64,000 nt of DNA, taken from NCBI GenBank assembly GCA_037953625.1, contig CM075652.1, forward strand, positions 73,933,501-73,997,500. Direction: 5' to 3'. This document shows, in pieces, positions 34,961 through 45,836 of this stretch. Made by a program: the position numbers and the translations under genes. Position 1 is the stretch's first letter, and each line of letters starts with the position of its first letter. This DNA is from Crotalaria pallida. Its lineage: Eukaryota; Streptophyta; Magnoliopsida; Fabales; Fabaceae. Below the pieces are notes generated by a model, which worked only from the letters and a program-made list of their open reading frames with translations, was not told the DNA's origin and searched no databases.

Positions 34961-36100
34961 CTAACATTTTTTATTTATTTCAGTATTAAGATTCGAGCAA
35001 GTCATGGAGGATAGCCTATTTATAAGTACTCATTTTGTTATTTTGTTTATTTTTTTTTATAATATCACGCTATTAAATTATTATATATGTAACTCATATA
35101 ATCTTGTTAATTATATTTAATGACTAGACTTGTGAAAATCGTTAGTATTTTGTACTATAAAAAATTTACTTGAATTTGAAACTTTTATAAGAAATCCTTA
35201 GTCGGCATACGAGTACAGCAACTACAGGTGAATAAGGGAGTAGAAAAGCACTCGGGCATATGAGTACACATTACATAAGCAAGATGTGTTTTCATTTTCT
35301 CGACCTAACTTTTGTCTGGTCTTTTTGTTTGTTTCTCCAAGGAGTTTATAAAGAGGTCTTCAAATAGACCAATTATTGGAAATTATGGCTAAACACAAAC
35401 TGGAGCTTGGGCTTTTTCATGTCTACCTAAAGTGCTTAACATTGAAATAATTGAAAATTACATGTGCAGCAGCATATTAGTGGCAACTTAGAAAGAGTGT
35501 GCATTAATTTACCCTCGATCTCTCGATGATCTCTCGATACATTATCTATTATAAAAAATGATTAAGACACGTATATATATATAAAGAAAACTATATACAA
35601 GTTTATGTAAAATATCATGACATTTGTCATTTATATTTTTTTTAATTTAAAAAAGGACAAATATCAAAATCTTATGTTTAAATTTGTATATAAATTTCTC
35701 ATACAAATCTCTCATTCATTTCCCATCTATTATTTATGCAAATATATTATTTTAACATAAAATTAATGGTTACTAACCCAAATAATAAATACTTCCCCTG
35801 TCTCATTATCTTGGAAAAAAAAATATAATATTTTTAATCACAAATCAAAGTAAAAATAATTAATGAAAAATCTTACAAATTGTATATAATCATAAAGATT
35901 GTATATTATATTAAAAATCATAAAAATAATTAATGAAAAATCTTAAAGATTGTAAAAATAATATGGAAATTTGTGTGATAGAAATTTGTAATTAATGAAT
36001 GAGTCACGGATTATATTTTATTTTTAAAATAGAATCATGCATTATATAACAAAGATATTATCTTATTTTTGTTGTCATCGTAAAAAATTTTACACTATCA
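34961..36100. other. AT-rich spacer
   Basis: No gene found. A TACTTCCCCTGTCTCATT word near 35790 resembles a MITE end, but no partner was found. Confidence 0.4.
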
Positions 36101-36750
36101 ATGTAGTATCGACTTTTCACTTGGAACTAACTCTCTCTTCCAATGCTCTCCAAAATATGCAGTCTCCCTCTTTCTCTAAAAGCTACCAAACCTAATGCTA
36201 AATCCTAGTATATATACAAAAAGCTAATCCTAAAATAAATCTAAAAGATAAATCTATAAATAAATCTATCTATAAATTTATAAATAAATCTATCTATAGA
36301 TAAATCTATCTAAAATCTATCAGAATCCTCAAAAACCAAAATAGATAGGCCCGACTCGCAACACGCGCGCCCAGGCACAGCATAACCACGCCTAGGCGCG
36401 GGACCAAATTCTGATTTAATAAGTGTCCACATGCAGCACGCGCCTGGGCGTGACATACCTCACGCCTAGGTGTGTGAGTCCCTGAATTGGCTGAGTTTTT
36501 CTTAATTGTTTTCTGACTTTTGGCACCCCAACTCTGACATTTGAACCTCATCGTGGGCAACATTTAAGAACAACATTTCTCTCCATTCCAGCTCCAATCT
36601 CATGGTCTTCAAAACTCCTTTTCATTCCAAAGCATAAATAATCAATAAAGCTTCAAATTGCTGAAATCAAACCCAAAACGGATCAAAATGTTCAAGGATT
36701 CTAAAATACCTAAATTTCCTAAAAACATAATAAAAATCCTAAATTTGCTT
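36101..36750. repeat. LTR-like fragment with GCCTAGGC palindromes
   Basis: Between 36360 and 36475 are CACGCCTAGGCGCG, ACGCGCCTGGGCGTG and CACGCCTAGGTGTG, GC-rich near-palindromes in an AT-rich context. The sequence continues after element C2 (42514-42560), so C2 inserted into it. It looks like part of an older retrotransposon, but no end could be set. Confidence 0.4.
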
Positions 36751-37112
36751 TGTTAGATCCAGTGAGAAGGTTTTGATAATGACAAAGGTTGACAAAAGGT
36801 TTTGAACAAGCTACAAAGGTTTTGATCAAGCTCAAGTATGAAGAAGTTCATCAATCAACAACAAACAACAAATGATGAAGAGAGAGCAAGCTCATGAAGA
36901 TTCAATTTGTGTATAATTGTAATATCTTTAGTTTGAGTCTTTTATTTTGATGAGTTTGGGTAGAGTCTTTAGAGGGTAGTGAATCTCTATCAAGTGCATG
37001 ATTATATCATAATTTGAGTATTCACTTAACCTAAAATCAATAGGTGGCTTAAAGGTTTGAAAGGAAAGGTTTAATTTTGAGAAAACAAGTTTTTAATTGA
37101 ATTTAGCAGTGG

Positions 37113-37195
37113 CTAATCGATTAATGGTCAGGTTAATCGATTAACACACACATGTTACAGTGGTTAATCGATTAAGCCATGTGTTAATCGATTAA
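37113..37195. promoter_or_regulatory. Dyad cluster upstream of C2 TATA box
   Basis: Four dyads in two pairs, each pair spaced 20 bp; pair-to-pair distance is 51 bp. The last ends 78 bp before the TATA box. Confidence 0.85.
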
Positions 37196-37272
37196 CACCT
37201 GTAAAACTGGTTTTTAAAATACGTTTTTAACTTCTCAAAATAAGTTATTAAGTTTCCTAACTTTTGGGTATT

Positions 37273-37282
37273 CTATATAAAC
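37273..37282 (+). promoter_or_regulatory. TATA box of C2 5' LTR
   Basis: CTATATAAAC. The corresponding box in the 3' LTR is CTATATAAAT at 41406. Confidence 0.65.
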
Positions 37283-38135
37283 CTTTTCCTAACCTTTGTG
37301 AATAATGAGAACAAACTAACATCTTTTCATATCCATTTTACAAAGATCAAAGCCACACTATTCTCTCTCAATTTCATAGATCAAAGCATTCAACTTTTAC
37401 ATTCTTTGATCAAGAATCTTTGAATCTCTTATGTTGATATTGTCATAGTTCTTGAAAGAGATTCATAGGATTGTTACTGTTTTCATTTGAGTTGTAATCT
37501 TAGCAAGAGGCAAGCTATCTACAACGAAGAAGAAGTCTTGGTGTGTCGATTATCATCAAGCAAATCAATCAAATTGAAGAAGAAGTCTTGGTGTGTCATC
37601 AAGCAAAGTGAAGTCTTGTTGTGAGGTATCAACGAGCAATGTGGAAGACTTGTTGTGGGGTTATCAACAAGCAAGGGAAGAGGTTAGATTAGATTCAATA
37701 GGGTTGCAAGACAAGAGTGTGGTATCTCTTGGAGGCTATCAAGAAGGGAGTCTTGAGAGGCATTTTCTTGTAATTTGAGAACTCTAATTCCTCATAGTGA
37801 AGAATATCTCTTGGTTGAAGAGGGGACTGGATGTAGCTCTCAAGTGGATGAAAGTGAACCAGGATAAATCTCTGTGCAGTATCTCTATTCCTTTAACTCT
37901 TTACATTCTTGTCATTTCATATGTTCTTGTTTGAAAACCTAGAAAAGATTGATTTTTCATAAGTGATTGAATTAAATCTTAATTGTGCAAATTGATTTGG
38001 GGAAAATCATTTTCATAACCTAGGTAATCAATAAGAATATTGGTGTTAATTGTTTCCGCTTTATCTCTGATCATACGTGTTAATTGATTGATTTTCGTAT
38101 TCGAATTAAAAGTGATTTTTCAGATTTAACAGTGA

Positions 38136-38220
38136 TTAATCGATTAACTGAAGCTTTAATCGATTAACCATTTGAAGACTTTCTGGTCTTAATCGATTAG
38201 TTGCAGGCTTAATCGATTAA
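38136..38220. promoter_or_regulatory. Second dyad cluster in C2 5' LTR
   Basis: Four dyads at 38136, 38156, 38189 and 38209 (spacing 20, 33, 20). Three are perfect; 38189 ends in G. Confidence 0.85.
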
Positions 38221-38377
38221 GAGCTGAAGTTTTTGTAAAAATCATTCGGTTTAATTGTTTCGATTAGTTTCTGTCGAAAATCTTTCAAGGTCTCTTAAAC
38301 ACCTATTCAACCCCCCCTTCTAGGTGTTCTCCTAGGGTTCCTTAGTTGTTTCACCCACCAATTTCGGTTTTCTCAAT

Positions 38378-38389
38378 TGGTATCAGAGC
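38378..38389 (+). promoter_or_regulatory. Primer-binding site of C2
   Basis: TGGTATCAGAGC, initiator tRNA-Met type, two bases after the LTR. Confidence 0.9.
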
Positions 38390-38446
38390 TCGGTCGAAAG
38401 ACACGAGCATAAGAGCTTTTTCGTAAAGATCCTTAAAGAAACTGCA

Positions 38447-40231
38447 ATGGGTTCTACGAATCCCTTTGGTGGTGAAGGTGCTTCGATAAGTCGTCCTCCA
38501 CTATTTAATGGTGAGGGATACGCTTATTGGAAAGTGAGAATGAAAATTTTTATCCAGGCAATCGATATTGAAATTTGGAAAGCGGTTGAAAAAGGTCCTC
38601 ACATTCCCTCTAGTTTAGTTGATGGAGTAGCACAATTAACCCCCGAGGATAAGTGGAATGATGATGATAAAAAGAAAGTTCAATATGATTTTAAAGCAAA
38701 AAATAACATCACCTCCGCTTTATCTTATGACGAATTCTTTAGAGTTTCTCAATGTGCTAGTGCTAAGGAAATGTGGGACACTCTTCAAGTGAATCATGAA
38801 GGAACTAGTGAGGTGAGACGTGCTAGGTTAAATGTTTTGATGCGTGAGTATGAATTGTTTCAAATGTTTCCTAATGAATCTATTAATGATATGCAAAAAC
38901 GTTTTACTCACATTATTAATCATTTACTTGCTCTTGGTAAGAATTTTCTACAAGGTGAACTTTCTAACAAAGTGTTGAGATGTTTGGATAGGCATTGGCA
39001 ACCAAAAGTAGCAGCTATTGTAGAATCTAAGAATTTGGATGCTATGGATCTCGCAACACTTTTCGGAAAGCTTCAAGAACATGAAATGGAGCTTGGACGT
39101 TTGAATATGCATGAAGAGTCGGATAAGAACAAAGGAAGAAAAGGAATTGCTCTTAAAGCCAATAGCTCTTATAAAAAGAAAGAGAGTTCCAATGATGATG
39201 ATAGTGAAGATTCCGATTCAGATGTTGATGAAAAAGAGATGAAACTTCTACTAAGAAAGTTTAAGAAGCTTCTAAGGAGAAAAGGAAGGTTGAACAAAGA
39301 CAAAGCTAAAGAGAAGAATTCCCCACACTACAAGACCAAGACAACAAAAGAAGGAGTGGTTTGCCATGAATGCGGAAAACCCGGTCATCTCAAGTACTCA
39401 TGCTCTAAGTATCTCAAGAAGAAGGAGAAAGAAAAGAAAAATTCAAAACATAAAAGGGCATACATCGTTTGGGATGATGAAGAAGAGAAGACAAGCACAT
39501 CAAGTAGTTCTTCGGATGATGAAGAAGTCGCTACTCTCAACTTGATAACTCTAGTAGATGAAGAAGAAAGTTCAAATGATGAATCAAGTGAACAAAGCGA
39601 GGAAAGCGATGTAAGTGATACTAAATCCGAAATTTCTTCTAAATATGAATTGTTATATAATGCTTATGAAGAAATGCATGAACAATTTAAGAAACTAGCT
39701 TTGAAAAACATTGAAAGAAAGAAGCTCATTTTGAAACATCAACAAGAGATTTTAGAACTTCAAAAACAAGTTGATGTGCTTAATCTTGAAAATGAAACTC
39801 TTGATCTCATATATGCTAGTTCTTCTTGTGATTGTGCTAGTAGATTGAATATTGTGGTTGATTGTGAGAATTTCAAGTTGCTTAAAGATGAAAATGCTAA
39901 TTTGAAAAATAAGCTTGCAAGTTTCACAAGTGGTGATATCAAATTGCGCACATTGTTAAATTTTCAAAAAGGAAATTCAAACAAGTTTGGTTTGGGTTAT
40001 ACTAATGCTAAAAGTAAGTCTCATAGAAATGTTGTTGATTTTTCTAAAGTTGATTTTTCAAATGCACCAACATGTTTCTATTGTGGTACTCATGGACATA
40101 CTTCAAATGTATGTTATATTAATGTGCATGGTATACCTAGAGGAAATTTTGTTTGGGTTAAGAAGGGTGAGAGTCCCTTAACTAACAAAAACGGATCCAA
40201 AACTATTTGGATACCAAAAAGGAAAGCATGA
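38447..40231 (+). CDS. gag: copia Gag polyprotein, 594 aa, intact
   Basis: The frame starts MGSTNPFGGEGAS at 38447, 57 bases after the primer site; the same start is used in C1. It has a DUF4219-like N-terminus (GEGYAYWKVRM, about 20-35), a UBN2-type gag domain (about 75-215), a Lys-rich linker, and a first CCHC zinc knuckle CHECGKPGHLKYSC at 306-319. A Ser/Asp/Glu-rich acidic stretch (about 340-400) and a probable coiled coil (about 400-470) follow, then a second knuckle CFYCGTHGHTSNVC at 543-556. It would form the particle and package RNA. The stop comes just after SKTIWIPKRKA, about where autonomous relatives enter the protease region. No frameshift or internal stop. Confidence 0.92.
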   Translation: MGSTNPFGGEGASISRPPLFNGEGYAYWKVRMKIFIQAIDIEIWKAVEKGPHIPSSLVDGVAQLTPEDKWNDDDKKKVQYDFKAKNNITSALSYDEFFRVSQCASAKEMWDTLQVNHEGTSEVRRARLNVLMREYELFQMFPNESINDMQKRFTHIINHLLALGKNFLQGELSNKVLRCLDRHWQPKVAAIVESKNLDAMDLATLFGKLQEHEMELGRLNMHEESDKNKGRKGIALKANSSYKKKESSNDDDSEDSDSDVDEKEMKLLLRKFKKLLRRKGRLNKDKAKEKNSPHYKTKTTKEGVVCHECGKPGHLKYSCSKYLKKKEKEKKNSKHKRAYIVWDDEEEKTSTSSSSSDDEEVATLNLITLVDEEESSNDESSEQSEESDVSDTKSEISSKYELLYNAYEEMHEQFKKLALKNIERKKLILKHQQEILELQKQVDVLNLENETLDLIYASSSCDCASRLNIVVDCENFKLLKDENANLKNKLASFTSGDIKLRTLLNFQKGNSNKFGLGYTNAKSKSHRNVVDFSKVDFSNAPTCFYCGTHGHTSNVCYINVHGIPRGNFVWVKKGESPLTNKNGSKTIWIPKRKA

Positions 40232-40870
40232 TTGTTTTGTAGGTATGATTGAAGAGCAAAAGGACTTACAAGTGTTATTCTTTGATTTGCTTCTTCAAGT
40301 TTCAAGAGAATATCCTAAAAATTGGTAAAATTGATATTGTTGGACATTTACAATTGGTATTACATCTACAAAAGTTCAATTGATATCATTGTGTGATTAT
40401 TATATGATTATCATGCTATTATGATCTATTGTGATATTTCTTTACCATTGATATCTTACTTTGTTAAGTGATATGATGATTTTTAGTTACAATTGGTATC
40501 ATATTTCATTGTCATATTTCTTTCCAATTTGTATCACATTTCAAAGTATAGTTCTTTAGTTTTACATTTGGCATCATTGTTTAATTGGTATCAATGTTGT
40601 GAAGAAATGAATGTTGATTTCTCTTATTTTGGCTTAAGATTTTATTGTCATATTACTTTTTGATTATTCCAAAAGGGGGAGAAAGGGTTGTTTTGTTGTT
40701 TTTATATAGGTTGAGAAAAGTTGTTGAAGATAGGGGGAGAATCAAGCTTCTATCAATTGGATTTCAATTGTCAAAAGCATTTATTGAGGGGGAGCAAGAG
40801 TCTCACCAAGTGATAAAATGGTTCAAGCATCAACAACTTCAAACAAATTCAAAACATGTTTGTCATTTTC
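40232..40870 (+). other. C2 non-coding 3' internal region
   Basis: AT-rich. Between 40340 and 40600 an ATTGGTATCA-like word, similar to the primer site, recurs about six times with variations. Three PPT-like tracts, AAAAGGGGGAGAAAGGG near 40671, ATAGGGGGAGAA near 40731 and TGAGGGGGAGCAAG near 40786, come before the functional one. No protein domain found; the 81-codon frame at 40645-40890 overlaps these tracts. Confidence 0.7.
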
Positions 40871-40884
40871 AAAAAGGGGGAGAT
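40871..40884 (+). promoter_or_regulatory. Polypurine tract of C2
   Basis: AAAAAGGGGGAGAT immediately before the 3' LTR, the plus-strand priming site. Confidence 0.85.
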
Positions 40885-42508
40885 TGTTAGATCCAGTGAG
40901 AAGGTTTTGATAATGACAAAGGTTGACAAAGGTTTTGAACAAGCTACAAAGGTTTTGATCAAGCTCAAGTACGAAGAAGTTCATCAATCAACAACAAACA
41001 ACAAATTATGAAGAGAGAGCAAGCTCATGAAGATTCAATTTGTGTATAATTGTAATATCTTTAGTTTGAGTCTTTTATTTTGATGAGTTTGGGTAGAGTC
41101 TTTAGAGGGTAGTGAATCTCTATCAAGTGCATGATTATATCATAATTTGAGTATTCACTTAACCTAAAATCAATAGGTGGCTTAAAGGTTTGAAAGGAAA
41201 GGTTTAGTTTTGAGAAAACGAGTTTTTAATTGAATTTAGCAGTGGCTAATCGATTAATGGTCAGGTTAATCGATTAACACACACATGTTACAGTGGTTAA
41301 TCGATTAAGCCATGTGTTAATCGATTAACACCTGTAAAATTGGTTTTTAAAATATGTTTTTAACTTCTCAAAATAAGTTCTTAAGTTTCCTAACTTTTGG
41401 GAATTCTATATAAATCTTTTCCTAACCTTTGTGAATAATGAGAAAAAACTAACATCTTTTCATATCCATTTTACAAAGATCAAAGCCACACTATTCTCTC
41501 TCAATTTCATAGATCAAAGCTTTCAACTTTTACATTCTTTGATCAAGAATCTTTGAATCTCTTATGTTGATATTGTCATAGTTCTTGAAAGAGATTCATA
41601 GGATTGTTATTGTTTTCATTTGAGTTGTAATCTTTGCAAGAGGCAAGCTATCTACAACGAAGAAGAAGTCTTGGTGTGTCGATTATCATCAAGCAAATCA
41701 ATCAAATTGAAGAAGAAGTCTTGGTGTGTCATCAAGCAAAGTGAATTCTTGTTGTGAGGTATCAACGAGCAACGTGGAAGACTTGTTGTGGGGTTATCAA
41801 CAAGCAAGGGAAGAGGTTAGATTAGATTCAATAGGGTTGCAAGACAAGAGTGTGGTATCTCTTGGAGGCTATCAAGAAGGGAGTCTTGAGAGGCATTTGC
41901 TTGTAATTTGAGAACTCTAATTCCTCATAGTGAAGAATCTCTCTTGGTTGAAGAGGGGACTGGATGTAGCTCTCAAGTGGATGAGAGTGAACCAGGATAA
42001 ATCTCTATGCAGTATCGCTATTCCTTTAACTCTTTACATTCTTGTCATTTCATATGTTCTTGTTTGAAAACCTAGAAAAGATTGATTTTTCATAAGTGAT
42101 TGAATTGAATCTTAATTGTGCAAATTTATTTGGGGAAAATCATTTTCATAACCTAGGTAATCAATAAGAATATTGGTGTTAATTGTTTCCGCTTTATCTC
42201 TGATCATACGTGTTAATTGATTGATTTTCGTATTCGATTGAAAAGTGATTTTTCATATTTAACAGTGATTAATCGATTAACTGAAGCTTTAATCGATTAA
42301 CCATTTGAAGACTTTCTGGTCTTAATCGATTAGTTGCAGGCTTAATCGATTAAGAGCTGAAGTTTTTGTAAAAATCATTTGTTTTAATTGTTTCGATTAG
42401 TTTCTGTCGAAAATCTTTCAAGGTCTCTTAAACACCTATTCAACCCCCCCTTCTAGGTGTTCTCCAAGGGTTCCTTAGTTCTTTCACCCACCAATTGCGG
42501 TTTTCTCA
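40885..42508 (+). repeat. 3' LTR of C2
   Basis: 1,624 bp. Dyads at 41246, 41266, 41297 and 41317, and at 42269, 42289, 42322 and 42342. All sixteen dyads of the two LTRs keep their sequence despite about 30 differences elsewhere. Confidence 0.95.
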
Positions 42509-43497
42509 TGCTTAAGAAACAAGCCAAAGCCATAGTAAAATGGAGTTAATTACTGCTTAAAAAATCATATATTAGACCCAAATCAGTCCCAGTTGACCCA
42601 AGCAATTTTCCTTTTAGAGTCATCACTACCCCAAAGAAATTTTTTTAAATAGAAATCATTACTTTCCAAACAGTTCTAGGCAAACGAAAGAAAGACAAAA
42701 AATAGATTGGAATGCTACTAAGCACAAAGTTCAACAAGGTTATTCTTTTACCTAAAGAAAGATGCTTACCCTTCCACGAAGACTGGCGAGATCTCAAAGA
42801 GTCAAAAACATGTTTCCAACAACATTGCTTCCTAGGATTATCCCTAATAAGCAACCCTAAATAATTAAAAGGGAAGATACCTTGAGAACAATTCAAACAG
42901 GTTGATACATCCATCATGAAAAAGGGAGATATATTAGTTCCAAAGATTCTGCTTTTGCTAAAGTTCACATTGAGACCAGAGACCAATTCAAAGCTCCTCA
43001 ACACCGCTTTGAGAGTCTAGATATTATCCCAAGAGCCATCACCAAATTATAACCATGAAAGCAGCACGAAGATATTGCCTCTTGTAAAAGACCCTTAAGA
43101 TCCTCAACAACAAGAAGGAAAAGAATGTTAGATCTAGAAGGCACATGAATGTGAAGATTGTGAGATCTATTATGCAAGTGCATGGTTTTGATGGTTTTGA
43201 TAATGACAAATGTTTTGATCAAGCTCAAGTCATTAAGAAGCTCAACAAACAAACAACAATCAACAATGATGAAGAGAGAGCAAGCTCATTAAGATTCAAT
43301 ATATGTATTGTATTGTAATATCTTAGATTTTAATGAGTTTGGGTAGAGTTTATTAGAGGGTAGTGAATCTCTATCAAGCGCATGATCATATTATGATTTG
43401 AGTATTTAACTTAACCTAAATCAATAGGTGGCTTAAAAGTTTGAAAGAAAATGTTTAGATTTGAGAAAACAAGTTTTTAGAAGTGTTTTTACAGTGC

Positions 43498-43631
43498 TTA
43501 ATCGATTAACAAGACTGGCTAATCGATTAACAGCTTTTGAATCAGGTCTTAATCGATTAACCTGATGGCTTAATCGATTAACATAAATTTAACAAGGGTT
43601 AATCGGTTAACCTGAGTAGCTAATCGATTAA
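43498..43631. promoter_or_regulatory. Dyad cluster upstream of C3 TATA box
   Basis: Starts at 43498, 43519, 43549, 43570, 43599 and 43620: three pairs, each spaced 21 bp. It ends 78 bp before CTATATAAAC at 43709. Confidence 0.85.
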
Positions 43632-43708
43632 CAGCTGTTGTACTGGTTTTTAAAATACGTTTTTCACTTTTCAAAATCAATTTTTAAGTTTCCTAACTTT
43701 TGGGTATT

Positions 43709-43718
43709 CTATATAAAC
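43709..43718 (+). promoter_or_regulatory. TATA box of C3
   Basis: CTATATAAAC, same position relative to the dyads as in C1 and C2. Confidence 0.6.
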
Positions 43719-44537
43719 CTTTTCCCAACCTTTGTGAATGATTAGAACAAACCAATTTCATTTTCATATCATTTTAGAAAGATCAAAGCCACACTATTCT
43801 CTCAACATTCTCTCTCACTTTCTCAATGATCAAAGCTTTCATTTTCATATTCTTTGATCAAGAAACCTTTGAATCTCAATTGTAATTGTTCATAGTTCTT
43901 GAAGAAGATTCATTAGGGAATTGTGTTTTCTATTGTGTTGTAATCTTTGCAAGAAGGCAAGCTATCTACAACAAAGGAGAAGCCTTGGTGGTTGTTCATC
44001 AAGTAAATCAAGTTGGAAGTCTTGTTGTGTCAACAAGCAATTGGAAGACTTGTTGTGGGGTTATCAACAAGCAAGGGAAGAAGGTTAGATTGGATTTCAA
44101 TAGGATGGCAAGACAAGAGTGAGGTATCTCTTGGAGGCTATCAAGAAGGGAGTCTTGAGAGGCGGATTACTTGTAATTTGAGATTTCTAATTCCTTAGTG
44201 AAATCTCTCTTTGTTGAAGAGGGGAATGGATGTAGCTCACAGTGGTTATGAGTGAACTCGTATAAATCTTTGAGCAAGCTTCTCTTCCCTTAACTCTTTA
44301 ATTTTTGTCATTTCATATTTTTCTTGTTTGAAAACCTAGAAAAGATTGATTTTCCATAATTGATTGAATTAGCTTTTAATTGTGTAAATTAAATTGGGGA
44401 AAATCATTTTCATAACCTAGGTAATCAATAAGAATATTGGTGTTAATCAATTCCGCTTTATCTCTGATCTTATGTGTTAATTGATTGATTTTCGTATTCG
44501 ATTGAAAAGTGTTTTTTTTTTCCAGTTTTAACAGTGA

Positions 44538-44622
44538 TTAATCGATTAACTGAAGGTGTTAATCAATTAACCAAGTGTTGCTGTCAGGCATTAATCGATT
44601 AGCCTGTTGCTTAATCAATTAA
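44538..44622. promoter_or_regulatory. Second dyad cluster in C3
   Basis: Starts at 44538, 44559, 44591 and 44611 (spacing 21, 32, 20). Two copies have decayed to TTAATCAATTAA, a C-to-T type change at the central CpG read on the other strand. Confidence 0.75.
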
Positions 44623-45836
44623 GGGCTGCAGATTTTGTAAAAATCATTTGTTTTAATTGTTTCGATTTGATTCGTTCGAAAATCTTTCAAGGTTTCTTTA
44701 AAACCTATTCAACCCCCCTTCTAGGTGTTCTCCTAGTGTTCTCTAGTTAATTCACCCACCGATTGTAGTTTTTACAAAGAAAAGGGGCAATAAGATTGCC
44801 TTGTTTTAACCCTCTTTTTATTTGGATTTCCACTGTTGGCCTACTGTTAATGAGCAGTGAAAAAGATCCAGAGAAAACACAAGTCTTCACCCAACTAATG
44901 AATTTTTCTGCAAAGTCAAATCTATGAAGCATATAGTCAAGGCAAGACCAGCTGACAAAGTCATATCCTTCTCAAAATCCACCTTCATAATAAAGCATTG
45001 TTTATTGAATTTATGAGCATGATCAACTATCTCATTTAGAATCTAAACCCCATCAAGAATTTGCTTCCCTGAGATAAACGAACACCGGTTCTTAGAAATC
45101 AAAGAATGCATAATGCCCTTCATCCTAGCAGTAAGAAGTTTTGACAAAATTTTGTACATGCAGCCAAGGAAAGAAATGGGTATGTACTTTGAGAGGTTAT
45201 GTGGATTGAGACTTTTTGGGATAAGGGTCACAAAGAAAGAGGTAAAGGCTTTAGGTAGTCTGGCATGATCGTAGAATTTCTTCACCATGTCAAACACATC
45301 GTCTTTAAAGATACCAAAAACGTTTCACAAAATTGAAGTTGAAACCATCTGGACCAGGGCTCTTATCCCTATCACAACTAGACACAAACTCATGCAAATC
45401 ATCCATAGTGACCTCCATAATCAAGAGGCAATTATTAACATCACCCGCCTTAGCAAAAGGCACATCGTCAAGAGCAGGACGATCATAAATTGATTCTGAA
45501 AAGTGACCTTGAAAATGAGAAATATTAAATTTTTTTTATGTCATTAAGAGACTCCAACCAAATATGACCATTCAAGAAAGACAAAATAGCGTTCCTCATC
45601 CTTCTACGAGCAAGAGAAGCATGAAAGTATTTTGAATTAGCATCTCCATCCTCCAGCCACTTAACCCGAGATTGTAGGGAGAAATTTTCCTTTCTCAAAG
45701 ATACCTCAAAAACATTCACCTCACCATCTCGGCCTTGTTGTCCAATTAGGCGATATAAGATTTAAGATCACGGATTTTAGTATGAAGATCACTAAAAACA
45801 TGAATATTCCAGTAGAAAATTAAATCAAGATATCAA

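Larger units (their letters stand above)
36751..38375 (+). repeat. 5' LTR of C2
   Basis: 1,625 bp, TGTTAGATCC to TTTTCTCA. It has dyads at 37113, 37133, 37164 and 37184 (ahead of the TATA box at 37273) and at 38136, 38156, 38189 and 38209. A four-fold degenerate tandem repeat of about 34-50 bp (GAAGTCTTGKTGTG words) spans 37525-37680. Confidence 0.95.
36751..42508 (+). mobile_element. Complete TR-GAG-type copia element C2 (LTRs plus gag, no pol)
   Basis: A 5,758-bp element with LTRs 36751-38375 and 40885-42508 and a perfect 5-bp target duplication TGCTT (36746-36750 and 42509-42513). By eye the LTRs differ at about 30 substitutions and one 1-bp indel (about 98% identity), so insertion was recent. 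The 2,509-bp interior has a primer site, an intact 594-codon gag, 650 bp of non-coding sequence and a polypurine tract. Protease, integrase, RT and RNase H are absent. It would depend on pol from a related Sirevirus. Confidence 0.92.
43126..44776 (+). mobile_element. copia solo LTR C3
   Basis: A 1,651-bp LTR from TGTTAGATCTAG to GTAGTTTTTACA with a perfect target duplication AAGAA (43121-43125 and 44777-44781). It is the same subfamily as the C1 LTR. Six dyads lie upstream of the TATA box at 43709 and four variants near the 3' end. Open frames at 43886-44198 lie in the LTR repeat region and are not genes. Confidence 0.92.
42570..45830 (-). pseudogene. LINE reverse transcriptase, fragmented
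   Basis: Minus-strand segments in order: linker WLEDGDANSKYFHASLARRR (near 45640), RT fingers with FFVTLIPKSLNPHNLSKYIP and SFISGKQILDGV (45297-45043), RGLKQGNLIAPFL (near 44800), then beyond C3 LVVEDLKGLLQEA, SFELVSGLNVNFSKS and the C-terminal FPFNYLGLLI and KHLSLGKRITLLNFVLSSIP (to about 42645). The segment that should carry the YADD active site, between FHGYN and the DGSWDN stretch near 43040, is deleted. There are multiple stops and frameshifts. Confidence 0.8.

Noticed and set aside
35785..36010. Third Stowaway-like MITE
   Set aside because: A left-end-like word is visible, but no inverted partner or TA pair could be found.
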